Shown: piece by piece, positions 1-7,093 of the stretch
Layout of the letters: each line of letters starts with the position of its first letter
Position numbering within the stretch: position 1 is the first letter of the stretch
Notes under the pieces: generated by a model
What the model was told of the DNA's origin: nothing
The model's database searches: none
What the model saw: only the letters and a program-made list of their open reading frames with translations
Position numbers and translations under genes: made by a program
Assembly (NCBI GenBank): GCA_024708885.1
Contig: JANJXT010000021.1
Location: 1-56,211, forward strand
DNA from: Thiobacillus sp.
GTDB taxonomy: Bacteria; Pseudomonadota; Gammaproteobacteria; Burkholderiales; Thiobacillaceae
Reading direction: 5' to 3'
Length of the DNA: 56,211 nt

Positions 1-49
1 GTTGCAGGCCAAGTGCGGTGGTGAAGAGCGTTTCGATCTGGATGTTCAT
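1..49 (-). mobile_element. 5' end of a possible ISL3-family transposase (partial)
   Basis: Read on the minus strand from 49, the first 16 residues are MNIQIETLFTTALGLQ, after which the window ends. This resembles the N-terminus of ISL3-family transposases, which begin with a short Met-rich start, LF..ALGL, and then a PW motif. The PW motif and zinc finger would lie outside the window, so the call rests on a short match only. No terminal inverted repeat was recognised in bases 50-120. The neighbouring dispersed repeat at 141-252 lacks one end, which fits an insertion or rearrangement here. Confidence 0.4.
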
Positions 50-140
50 GGGGTGCAGGGTCGGGGTCACGATCCGGGTGTTGTACCACCTGTTGTCATG
101 TTTGTTGAAGTGTCAATTTCCACTGGAAACGACATAGGGC

Positions 141-252
141 CGCTTTTCCCCACTCACCCATTGGGTGAGTCACGGAAATGATGCAAGCACATGTTTTTGC
201 TAGATGTTCTCCGTGTCTCTGTGTCTCTGTGGTTCAACTTGCTTTTCCCAGG
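141..252 (-). repeat. Dispersed palindromic repeat, copy 1 (truncated)
   Basis: This copy carries the CTCACCCATTGGGTGAG core palindrome, the GCAAGCACATGTTTTTGC segment, the GTGTCTCTGTGTCTCTGTGG arm, and the TTCAACTTGCTTTTCCCAGG end. All are shared with copies at 26523-26665, 50692-50859 and 51696-51850. It is in the inverse orientation relative to the copy at 50692. The opposite arm, ending ..GGTGCGGAAT, is missing. The stretch 50-140 holds no gene that I can see. Confidence 0.8.
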
Positions 253-262
253 ATGAATCGAA

Positions 263-505
263 TCAGGCTTCCGCGTCACGCGGCGGCAGCACCACCTCGC
301 GCGACGGCGAAATGGTCGAGATCGCGTGCTTGAAGATCATCTGCGCGGCCTGATCCTGCCCTTTCAGCAGCACGACGAATTGGTCGAAGGATTCGATGCG
401 CCCCATCAGCTTGATGCCGTTGACGAGAAAGACGGCCACCGGAATGCGCTCCTTGCGCAGGGTGTTTAGGAATACGTCTTGCAGGTGGTTGTGTTCTCTG
501 GCCAT
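263..505 (-). CDS. hfq: Hfq-like RNA chaperone (atypical paralogue)
   Basis: This is an 80-residue Sm-fold protein that should form a hexameric RNA chaperone pairing sRNAs with mRNAs. The Sm1 part is clear ([30 protein letters not shown]), as is the Sm2 KHAIST motif. The proximal-face Gln, Lys and His (LQD, FKHA) and rim arginines (LRKER) are present. Differences from the enterobacterial protein are a loop about two residues longer before QMIFKHA (KGQDQAAQM), Tyr-to-Phe in the YKHA and YLVNG positions, and Met for Gln after GIKL. The start is preceded by AGGGGA. It lies 57 bases after ppiC, not in a miaA-hfq-hflX cluster. It may therefore be a second Hfq. Confidence 0.85.
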   Translation of the reverse strand: MAREHNHLQDVFLNTLRKERIPVAVFLVNGIKLMGRIESFDQFVVLLKGQDQAAQMIFKHAISTISPSREVVLPPRDAEA

Positions 506-562
506 TTTTTGGTCCCCTGTCAGTTGAAATCGGAACGACGCTCCGCTTGTATTATTAGCGGA

Positions 563-1369
563 TTATTCGATCTTTGCATTGGTACGAGCGGCGGCGATGG
601 CGTCGCGCACGCGCTGCTGCTGAAGCTGTCGCGTGATTTCGCCGCGCACCGCGTCCAGCGGCGGCAACTTCTGCTCGCGCAGGTCGTCGAGGCGGATGAC
701 GTGCCAGCCGAACTGGGTTTTCACCGGGACCTTGGTGGTCTCGCCTTTCTTCAGGGCTGCCATCGCTTCGGAGAATTCCGCGACGAAGGCGCCACGGTCC
801 GACCAGTCGAGCTGGCCGCCGTTCTTGGCGGAGCCGGGGTCCTGTGACAGCTTTTTCGCCAGGTCTTCGAATTTGGCTTTCTTGCCGAGATCGGCGATGA
901 CCTTCTTCGCTTCCGCCTCGGTCTTCACCAGGATATGGCGGGCGCGGTACTCGGTTGGCAAGGGCTGGGCGCCGGCGCGCGCGTAGGCGTCCTCGATTTC
1001 CTTGTCGGTCACCGGGTGGGATTTCACGTAGTCTTCCAGATACGCCTTGGCGAGCTGGTCCTTGCGCCGGATATCGAGCGTCGCCGCCAGGCGCGGGTCA
1101 CGGTCCAGGCCCTTGTCGAGCGCGGCGCGCGACAGCAGTTCCAGGCTGATCAGCGAGTCGCGCACGCGCGCGTCGAGCTGCTCGCTGTCGGGCTGGCCCT
1201 GCGCCATTTCGCGTTTCACCAGCTCGCCGTACAGCGCGGGAATTTCCCGCCCGTCGACCACGGCGAGCGGCTTGGCCACCTCGGCCGCTGCTGCGGGGGC
1301 GGGGGTCTGCGCCTGGGCCAGCGGGGCGAGTGCGAGCAGGACCAGAGTGGTGAGTGGGGCGATGCGCAT
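563..1369 (-). CDS. Periplasmic parvulin-type peptidyl-prolyl cis-trans isomerase
   Basis: 268 residues. An N-terminal Sec signal peptide (about residues 1-20, ending AQA) exports it to the periplasm. Residues ~35-120 form a SurA/PrsA-like helical chaperone region. Residues ~140-235 form the rotamase (PpiC) domain with ARHILVKTEAEA, LSQDPGSAKNGGQLDW, and QFGWHVIRLDD, all parvulin hallmarks. It should assist folding of outer-membrane and secreted proteins. It sits downstream of bolA on the same strand, 13 bases apart, in a likely yciB-yciI-bolA-ppiC-hfq transcription unit. The length fits the betaproteobacterial PpiC/SurA-like family. Confidence 0.9.
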   Translation of the reverse strand: MRIAPLTTLVLLALAPLAQAQTPAPAAAAEVAKPLAVVDGREIPALYGELVKREMAQGQPDSEQLDARVRDSLISLELLSRAALDKGLDRDPRLAATLDIRRKDQLAKAYLEDYVKSHPVTDKEIEDAYARAGAQPLPTEYRARHILVKTEAEAKKVIADLGKKAKFEDLAKKLSQDPGSAKNGGQLDWSDRGAFVAEFSEAMAALKKGETTKVPVKTQFGWHVIRLDDLREQKLPPLDAVRGEITRQLQQQRVRDAIAAARTNAKIE

Positions 1370-1382
1370 GAGATTTCCTTTT

Positions 1383-1646
1383 CTAGAGTTCTTCGGGAGT
1401 GAGTGCGGTGATCGACAGCGCGTGGATTTCGCGCTGCATCATTTCGCCCAGCACGTCGTAGACGAGACGATGGCGGGCGAGGGTGGAAAGCGTGTCGAAG
1501 CGCGGCGACACGATGGTGAGACGGTAATGGCCGCCGCCCCCCGCGGCTCCGGCGTGCCCCTTGTGCTGGGCGCTTTCGTCCTCCAGCTGCAGGGTTTCGG
1601 GGTCCAGCGCGGCAAGGCGCTCGCGGATCAGGTCGGCCGTATTCAT
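1383..1646 (-). CDS. bolA: BolA family protein
   Basis: 87 residues with the BolA fold: [28 protein letters not shown] carries the conserved helix-turn and the RHRLVY motif, followed by [11 protein letters not shown]. BolA proteins partner with monothiol glutaredoxins in Fe-S cluster trafficking and some act as regulators. The start codon overlaps the stop of the upstream YciI gene by four bases (coupling). The loop residues between H28 and the HYRL motif are Gly-rich, which is unusual but harmless. The family assignment is sure; which BolA subgroup it belongs to is not. Confidence 0.88.
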   Translation of the reverse strand: MNTADLIRERLAALDPETLQLEDESAQHKGHAGAAGGGGHYRLTIVSPRFDTLSTLARHRLVYDVLGEMMQREIHALSITALTPEEL

Positions 1647-1945
1647 GCGGGCAGCACCTTCTTGAAGGGTTTGACGGCCACCCCGGCATAGACGCCGGCC
1701 GCGACGTAGGGATCGGCGTCGGCCCAGGCCTGGGCCGCGGCGAGCGATTCGAAGTCGGCGACGACGAGGCTGCCGGTGAAGCCCGCAGGCCCCGGGTCAT
1801 TGGCGTCGACCGCGGGGAAGGGGCCGGCCAGCAGCAGGCGTCCATGGTCCTGCAAGGCCTGCAGGCGCGCCAGATGCGCGGGGCGGGCGGCCAGGCGCCG
1901 TTCGAGGCTGTCGGGCACGTCCTGGCCGACGAGGGCATACAGCAT
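1643..1945 (-). CDS. YciI family protein
   Basis: 100 residues. It has the YciI-like fold signature: [50 protein letters not shown], and a C-terminal VKPFKKVLP. The conserved His-Asp pair proposed for catalysis in this family is represented by the H of RPAHL and the D of DPYV. The biochemical role is unknown for most members. It overlaps bolA by four bases and directly follows the septation protein gene, with its start at the stop of that gene. This neighbourhood is common in betaproteobacteria. Confidence 0.88.
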   Translation of the reverse strand: MLYALVGQDVPDSLERRLAARPAHLARLQALQDHGRLLLAGPFPAVDANDPGPAGFTGSLVVADFESLAAAQAWADADPYVAAGVYAGVAVKPFKKVLPA

Positions 1946-2562
1946 TATTTGTTTTCTTCCTTGTCCAGGTATTTGGTGAGCATCATGCTTTGCGCGACCA
2001 CGAACACCAGCATCAGTCCAAGACTGCCGAACAGCTTGAAGTTCACCCAGGTGTCAGTCGAGAAATTGAAGGCGACGAACAGGTTTGCAAGACCCATGAA
2101 CGCAAAAAAACCACCCCAACTTGCATTCAATCGACTCCATGCGGGGTCGGGAAGTTCCATCTGCGCCTGCATCAGGCTGCGGATGACGTTGCGGCCCAGG
2201 GCCGCAGCGCCGAAGATGATCCCGGCAAAAAGCCAGTAGAGCACCGTCGGTTTCCACTTGATGAAGCTTTCATCGTGCAGCCATAGCGTCGCGCCGCCGA
2301 ATACCACGATGAGGCCGAGGCTGACCCACATCATGGTTTCGATGGCATGGCCGCGCAGCTTCACCCACGCGATCTGGCCGAAGCTGGCGACGATGGCGAG
2401 CACGGTGGCGAGATAGATGCCGGGTTTTTCGCCAGCGCCGACCGGTTGCGGCAGGCCGATCCCGGCCATGAATGCGCGGGTGGCTTCCGCGTTGGCGTCG
2501 CCCACTTTGTAGGCGACGAAAAACACGATGATGGGGAACAGATCGAACAGCAGTTTCTTCAT
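1945..2562 (-). CDS. yciB: Inner membrane septation protein A (YciB/IspZ)
   Basis: 205 residues with five or six hydrophobic segments ([80 protein letters not shown]). Family marks are [12 protein letters not shown] at the start and the WVNFKLFG motif near the end. YciB influences cell-envelope synthesis and septation and contacts elongation and division proteins. I chose the ATG at 2562 because MKKLLFD is the conserved N-terminus. An upstream in-frame ATG at 2601 would add 13 residues that look unrelated. It is divergent from the PHP gene across 118 bases. Confidence 0.92.
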   Translation of the reverse strand: MKKLLFDLFPIIVFFVAYKVGDANAEATRAFMAGIGLPQPVGAGEKPGIYLATVLAIVASFGQIAWVKLRGHAIETMMWVSLGLIVVFGGATLWLHDESFIKWKPTVLYWLFAGIIFGAAALGRNVIRSLMQAQMELPDPAWSRLNASWGGFFAFMGLANLFVAFNFSTDTWVNFKLFGSLGLMLVFVVAQSMMLTKYLDKEENK

Positions 2563-2601
2563 ATTGGTATGCGCCGCGACGATGCCGCTTGCCCGCCGCA
2601 A

Positions 2602-2629
2602 TTCAGGTAACGGCGTATTTTGCTATGAT
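2602..2629 (+). promoter_or_regulatory. Candidate sigma-70 promoter of the trpH-yciO-M50-trpS operon
   Basis: TATGAT at 2624-2629 is a good -10. The best -35 at the right distance is TTCAGG (2602-2607, 16-base spacer), which is weak. It lies 51 bases before the PHP gene start in the divergent region. Confidence 0.35.
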
Positions 2630-2680
2630 TCGCCCTCCTGACCAAGCGCCTGGCGTCGTAGTCGACACAATTTATTCACG

Positions 2681-3553
2681 ATGCTCAATATCGATCTGCA
2701 TTGCCATTCCGATGCGTCCGACGGCATGCTTTCTCCAGCCGTGCTGGTGGCCCGTGCCGCGGCCAACGGCGTCGACGTGCTCGCCCTGACCGACCATGAC
2801 GAAGTCGCCGGGATCGCCGCGGCGCGAGCCGCGGCCGACGCCGCGGGCATCACGCTCGTCCCCGGCGTCGAAATTTCGGTGACCTGGGAAGGTGTGACCG
2901 TGCACGTCGTCGGCCTGCGCGTCGATCCCGCGCATCCGGCACTTGCCGCCGGACTGGCGGGAATCCGCAGCGGCCGCACCGAACGGGCCCGCCGCATGGG
3001 CGAGGACCTTGCGCGTGCCGGGATCGCCGGGGCCTACGAAGGGGCGCATGCGCACGCGGTCAACAAACAGATGGTCGGCCGCACCCATTTCGCGCGCTGG
3101 CTGGTGGAGCAGGGCCATGCCGGCGACCTGCGCGGGGCGTTCCGCCAATTCCTCACGCGCGGCAATCCTGGCTATGTCGAGCATGCGTGGACGTCGCTGG
3201 AAAACGCCGTCGGCTGGATCCGTGGCAGCGGCGGCATGGCGGTCCTGGCGCATCCCGGGCGCTACCCTTTCACCGCGCGCGACACGCACCGCTTGCTGGA
3301 TGCCTTCCGCGCGCTCGGCGGGGCGGGCATCGAGGTGATCACCGGCAGCCATCATCCGTCCGAATACGGCAAGTGGGCGGATCTCGCCCGCGCGTTCTGG
3401 CTCAGGGCCTCGCGCGGCACGGATTTTCACGCGCCCGGGGAGGGTGTCGAACTCGGCCGGGTGCCCGCGTTGCCGCATTACTGCCGCCCAGTGTGGGAAA
3501 ACTGGCCGGAGCTCGAAGCGCTTCTTTCCCCGGCTTCGGCCGCGTGTTGCTAG
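2681..3553 (+). CDS. PHP-domain phosphoesterase (TrpH/YciV, RNase AM family)
   Basis: 290 residues. The PHP metal sites are clear: DLHCHSDASDG near residue 5, LTDHDEVAG near 40, VPGVEISV near 65, LAHPGRYPF near 190, and FHAPGEGVELGR near 250. Characterised members hydrolyse 3',5'-nucleoside bisphosphates and short 5'-monophosphorylated RNAs, including 5'-end trimming of rRNA (RNase AM). It starts a plus-strand run with the YciO-like gene four bases downstream, the same pairing as yciV-yciO in enterobacteria. Confidence 0.9.
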   Translation: MLNIDLHCHSDASDGMLSPAVLVARAAANGVDVLALTDHDEVAGIAAARAAADAAGITLVPGVEISVTWEGVTVHVVGLRVDPAHPALAAGLAGIRSGRTERARRMGEDLARAGIAGAYEGAHAHAVNKQMVGRTHFARWLVEQGHAGDLRGAFRQFLTRGNPGYVEHAWTSLENAVGWIRGSGGMAVLAHPGRYPFTARDTHRLLDAFRALGGAGIEVITGSHHPSEYGKWADLARAFWLRASRGTDFHAPGEGVELGRVPALPHYCRPVWENWPELEALLSPASAACC

Positions 3554-3557
3554 ACCC

Positions 3558-4181
3558 ATGGCACAGTTTTTCAGCATCCATGCCGAAAACCCGCAGCCGC
3601 GCCTGATCCAGCAGGCGGTCGACATTCTGCGGCGCGGCGGCGTGGTCGTCTATCCGACCGATTCCTGCTATGCGCTGGGCTGCCGCATTGGCGACAAGGA
3701 GGCGGCGATGCGCCTGCTCTCGGTACGGGGCCTCGACAGCGGGCACGACCTCACCCTGGTGTGCCGCGACCTCTCCGAGCTCGGCCACTACGCGCAGGTC
3801 AACAACGGCCAGTTCCGCCTCCTGAAGGCGCACACGCCGGGGGCCTACACCTTCATCCTGCGCGGTACGCGCGAGGTGCCCAGGCGCCTGCTGCACAAGA
3901 AGCGCGACACCATCGGCCTCAGGGTGCCGGCGCATCCCGTGGTGCAGGCGCTGCTCACAGAACTGGGTGAACCCATCCTGTCCTCGACCCTGCTGCTGGA
4001 CGGCGAGGACGTGCCGCTCACCGAACCGTGGGAAATCCGCGAACGGCTCGAGCACCAGGTCGATCTCGTCATCGACGGCGGGGCCTGCGGCCTGACGCCG
4101 ACCACGGTGGTGGACCTCACCGCCGACACCCCGGCGGTGCTGCGCTATGGCAAGGGCGACGCCTCGGATTTCGAGGCCTGA
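3558..4181 (+). CDS. YciO/Sua5-family threonylcarbamoyl-AMP synthase-like protein
   Basis: 207 residues with the YrdC fold: [14 protein letters not shown] (nucleotide-site KR/T..Y region), [31 protein letters not shown] and a C-terminal PTTVVDLT. The family makes threonylcarbamoyl-AMP for the t6A tRNA modification. The YciO branch has lower or uncertain activity, and the length and TrpH neighbour point to YciO, so a separate TsaC probably exists elsewhere. The start at 3558 gives the conserved [14 protein letters not shown]-terminus. Longer readings begin inside the upstream gene. Six bases separate it from the M50 protease gene. Confidence 0.88.
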   Translation: MAQFFSIHAENPQPRLIQQAVDILRRGGVVVYPTDSCYALGCRIGDKEAAMRLLSVRGLDSGHDLTLVCRDLSELGHYAQVNNGQFRLLKAHTPGAYTFILRGTREVPRRLLHKKRDTIGLRVPAHPVVQALLTELGEPILSSTLLLDGEDVPLTEPWEIRERLEHQVDLVIDGGACGLTPTTVVDLTADTPAVLRYGKGDASDFEA

Positions 4182-4187
4182 GACGGG

Positions 4188-4892
4188 ATGGAACTGAGCC
4201 TCGTCCAGAAGATCGCGGTGTTCGCGTTGCCGGTGATCTTCGCGATTACCCTGCACGAAGCCGCGCACGGCTATGTCGCGCGCCACTTCGGCGACATGAC
4301 CGCGGCGGCCGCGGGGCGCATCACGATCAATCCGTTGAAGCACATCGATCCGGTGGGCACGATCCTGGTGCCGCTGGTGATCCTGCTCACCAGCAAGCTT
4401 CTGGGCGGCGGCGCCATCCTGTTCGGCTGGGCCAAGCCTGTGCCGGTCAACTTCGGCCGCCTGCGCCGTCCCAAGCAGGACATGCTGTGGGTGGCGCTTG
4501 CCGGGCCGGGCGCGAATTTCGCCATGGCGATCTTCTGGGCATTGATGATCCATCTCGGCCAGGCGCTGGGCAGCGGGTTCGCGAGCGCGCCGCTGATGCT
4601 CATGGGTGCGGCCGGCGTGCTCATCAATGGCATTCTCATGGCGCTCAACCTCATTCCGCTGCCGCCGCTCGACGGCGGCCGCGTCGCCGTCAGCCTGCTG
4701 CCGATGAAACAGGCCATCCAGTATGCGAAACTGGAGCCGTACGGCCTGTTCATCCTGCTCGGTCTCCTGTTCACCGGTCTGTTGAGCTGGGTGCTGTGGC
4801 CGCTGATCAGCGTATTCATCGGTCTGGTTGCGCTGTTCACCCTCACCGACGTCGCGCATTTGCTGGCGCTGATCCAGATCGTCATAAGCTGA
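4188..4892 (+). CDS. Site-2 protease family (M50) membrane metalloprotease
   Basis: 234 residues with about six membrane segments. The zinc-binding HEAAHG sits near residue 23 inside the first helix, the second site is LIPLPPLDGGR near residue 155, and NPLKHIDPVGT is present. There is no PDZ domain, so it belongs to the short YwhC/Rv-type group and not to RseP. The natural substrate is unknown. It lies in tandem between the YciO-like gene and trpS, 33 bases before trpS, a conserved order in betaproteobacteria. Confidence 0.9.
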   Translation: MELSLVQKIAVFALPVIFAITLHEAAHGYVARHFGDMTAAAAGRITINPLKHIDPVGTILVPLVILLTSKLLGGGAILFGWAKPVPVNFGRLRRPKQDMLWVALAGPGANFAMAIFWALMIHLGQALGSGFASAPLMLMGAAGVLINGILMALNLIPLPPLDGGRVAVSLLPMKQAIQYAKLEPYGLFILLGLLFTGLLSWVLWPLISVFIGLVALFTLTDVAHLLALIQIVIS

Positions 4893-4925
4893 CGGTTTTT
4901 CCATTCCCGCTTCCCACTTGCCACC

Positions 4926-6128
4926 ATGTATTCCGACCGCGTTCTCTCCGGCATGCGCCCCACCGGGCGCCTTCATCTCGGCCACTACCACGGCGTGCTG
5001 AAAAACTGGCTGCGCCTGCAGAACGAGTACCAGTGCCTGTTCTTCGTTGCCGACTGGCATGCCCTCACCACGCATTACGACACGCCGGACGTGATCGAGG
5101 ACAACGCGCGCGACATGGTGGTCGACTGGCTCGCCGCCGGCATCGACCCGGCGCAGGCGACGCTGTTCGTGCAGTCGCGCGTGATCGAGCACGCCGAACT
5201 GCATCTCTTGCTGTCGATGATGACGCCGCTTGGCTGGCTGGAGCGCGTGCCCACCTACAAGGACCAGCAGGAGAAGCTCTCCAGCAAGGATCTGTCGACC
5301 TACGGCTTCCTCGGCTACCCGTTGCTGATGAGCTCGGACATCCTGATCTATCGTGCCAACCTGGTGCCGGTCGGTGAAGACCAGGTCCCGCACATCGAAT
5401 TCACGCGGGAACTCGCGCGCCGCTTCAACCACATGTACGGCCGCGAACCCGGCTTCGAGGACAAGGCCCGCGCGGCGGTGAAGAAGCTCGGCGCGAAGAA
5501 GGCGCGCGTGTACGAGGAATGCCGCACCGCCTACCAGGAAAAGGGCGACGAGGAGGCGCTGGAGTCCGCCCGGGCGCTGCTCGACGACGCCCAGAATCTG
5601 TCGCTCAACGACCGCGAGCGGCTGTTCGGCTATCTCGAAGGCTCGGGCAAGATGATCCTGGCCGAACCCGATGCCTTGTTGACCGAGGCCTCGAAGATGC
5701 CGGGGCTCGACGGGCAGAAGATGTCGAAATCCTACAACAACACCATCGCGTTGCGCGAAGACCCGGAAACGGTCGCAAGGAAGATCCGCACCATGCCGAC
5801 CGATCCGGCACGGGTGCGCCGTACCGACCCGGGCAATCCGGCGAACTGCCCGGTGTGGCAGTTCCACCTGGTCTATTCCGACGACGGCGTGCGGCAGTGG
5901 GTCAGCGCCGGCTGCACCAGCGCCGGCATCGGCTGCATCGAGTGCAAGCAGCCGGTGATCGATGCCGTGCTCGATGAACTCGCACCGATCCGCGAGCGGG
6001 CGCAATACTACGAAGACAATCCCGACCAGGTGCGCAACATTCTCGCCGACGGCTGCGAAAAGGCGCAGGAACTGGCGCGCGACACCATGCGCGACGTGCG
6101 CGAGGCGATGGGGCTGACGTTCGGCTGA
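4926..6128 (+). CDS. trpS: Tryptophanyl-tRNA synthetase
   Basis: 400 residues. Class I signature LHLGHYHG (HIGH equivalent) lies near residue 16 and KMSKS near residue 260 (GQKMSKSYNN). Phe/Asp residues of the Trp pocket lie in the SDILIYRANLVPVGEDQ region. It is longer than the 334-residue E. coli enzyme because of an ~60-residue insertion before the KMSKS loop (residues ~185-250, from KKLGAKKARVYEEC on). This is typical of the long TrpS form found in several proteobacteria. It activates tryptophan and charges tRNA-Trp in the cytoplasm and is probably co-transcribed with the preceding M50 gene. Confidence 0.96.
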   Translation: MYSDRVLSGMRPTGRLHLGHYHGVLKNWLRLQNEYQCLFFVADWHALTTHYDTPDVIEDNARDMVVDWLAAGIDPAQATLFVQSRVIEHAELHLLLSMMTPLGWLERVPTYKDQQEKLSSKDLSTYGFLGYPLLMSSDILIYRANLVPVGEDQVPHIEFTRELARRFNHMYGREPGFEDKARAAVKKLGAKKARVYEECRTAYQEKGDEEALESARALLDDAQNLSLNDRERLFGYLEGSGKMILAEPDALLTEASKMPGLDGQKMSKSYNNTIALREDPETVARKIRTMPTDPARVRRTDPGNPANCPVWQFHLVYSDDGVRQWVSAGCTSAGIGCIECKQPVIDAVLDELAPIRERAQYYEDNPDQVRNILADGCEKAQELARDTMRDVREAMGLTFG

Positions 6129-6240
6129 ACCTTCATGAGCCCGGTTTCGCGGCTCCCGCGGCCACGCGGCATGTTGCGCCCGGCGTCATACGGGGCGGGG
6201 GCCATGGCCGCATGGTCGGTGATACGGTCGAATCTTGCGC

Positions 6241-6256
6241 TGGCATCGAACATGCT
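6241..6256 (+). promoter_or_regulatory. Candidate sigma-54 promoter for flhBAF
   Basis: TGGCATCGAACATGCT has the invariant GG (6242-6243) and GC (6254-6255) separated by exactly ten bases, with TGGCA matching the -24 element and ATGC near the -12 TTGC. It lies 28 bases before the flhB start. RpoN control is common for flagellar export genes. The preceding 110 bases after trpS hold nothing else recognisable. Confidence 0.45.
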
Positions 6257-6283
6257 AGACTCCGCCAAAACGCGAGACAGTAG

Positions 6284-7093
6284 ATGGCCGAGGAGACCGA
6301 TCTTTCCCGCAGCGAGCCGGCGAGCCCTCGTCGGCTGCAGGCGGCGCGCAGTGCGGGCGACGTGCCGCGTTCGGGCGAATTCGCGCGCTGGGCGGTGCTG
6401 CTTGCCGGACTGGGCATGCTGGGCTGGCTGGCGCAGCGCGTGCTGGCCGGTTTCGAGACCCTGACCGCTTCGGCGCTGGGCCAGGCGGCGACGCCGCTTG
6501 GGGCAGATTTCCTGCAAACCGTGTTCGATCTTCTGTTTGCCCTGTTGCCGCTTCTGGGGGGGCTCTTCGTCGCCACGCTGGTCGCGCCGCTTCTGTCGTC
6601 GGGCTGGACGTTCGCCCCGCACGCCGCGCGGGCGGATTTCAGCCGCGCGTCACTCCTCAAGCCTGTTTCCCGCCTGCTGTCGCAGGATGCGTGGTTCGAC
6701 GTTTTTCTCATGGCGCTGAGGCTGCTGCTCGTGGTCGGTGCGCTCGCCTGGGCGCTGGAAAGCGGCTGGGCCGCGCTGCCGGCGGCGGAGGGCGGCACGA
6801 CGCTGCACGCATTCGTCGCATGGGTTGGCGAGGGCGTGATGGCGGTGGCGCTCGCGCTGGCGCTGGCGGCTGCGCTGGATGCCGGCTGGCGCTGGTGGCG
6901 TTATCTGCGCCGTCACGCGATGACCCGGCAGGACGTGCTGGCCGAGGCGCGCGAGGCCGAATTGCCGGCCGAGGTGCAGGCCCAGGTGCGCGCGCGGCAG
7001 GAACGGGCCGCGCGGGGATCGGCGGGCGCGCGCCCGCCTGCGGGAGCGGGGGCGAACACCGGGTCCACGGCGGTTGACGAGGTGATCGGGTGA
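6284..7093 (+). CDS. flhB: FlhB-like flagellar export protein lacking the autocleavage domain
   Basis: 269 residues against about 350-380 for FlhB. The N-terminus is typical (MAEETDL, SPRRLQAARSAGDVPRS), followed by four membrane segments at ~36-55, 77-106, 141-163 and 173-205. The linker MTRQDVLAEAREAE matches the start of the cytoplasmic part. The chain then becomes Ala/Gly-rich and stops at the position where the NPTH autocleavage motif and the substrate-specificity domain should begin. The stop overlaps the flhA GTG start. In flagella, FlhB forms the export gate with FlhA and switches from rod/hook to filament export after NPTH cleavage. That switch cannot reside in this polypeptide. Confidence 0.85.
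   Translation: MAEETDLSRSEPASPRRLQAARSAGDVPRSGEFARWAVLLAGLGMLGWLAQRVLAGFETLTASALGQAATPLGADFLQTVFDLLFALLPLLGGLFVATLVAPLLSSGWTFAPHAARADFSRASLLKPVSRLLSQDAWFDVFLMALRLLLVVGALAWALESGWAALPAAEGGTTLHAFVAWVGEGVMAVALALALAAALDAGWRWWRYLRRHAMTRQDVLAEAREAELPAEVQAQVRARQERAARGSAGARPPAGAGANTGSTAVDEVIG

Noticed and set aside
3402-6005. Long minus-strand open frame over yciO, the M50 gene and trpS
   Set aside because: Low-complexity His/Arg/Gln-rich translation with no family likeness, opposite to three well-supported genes.
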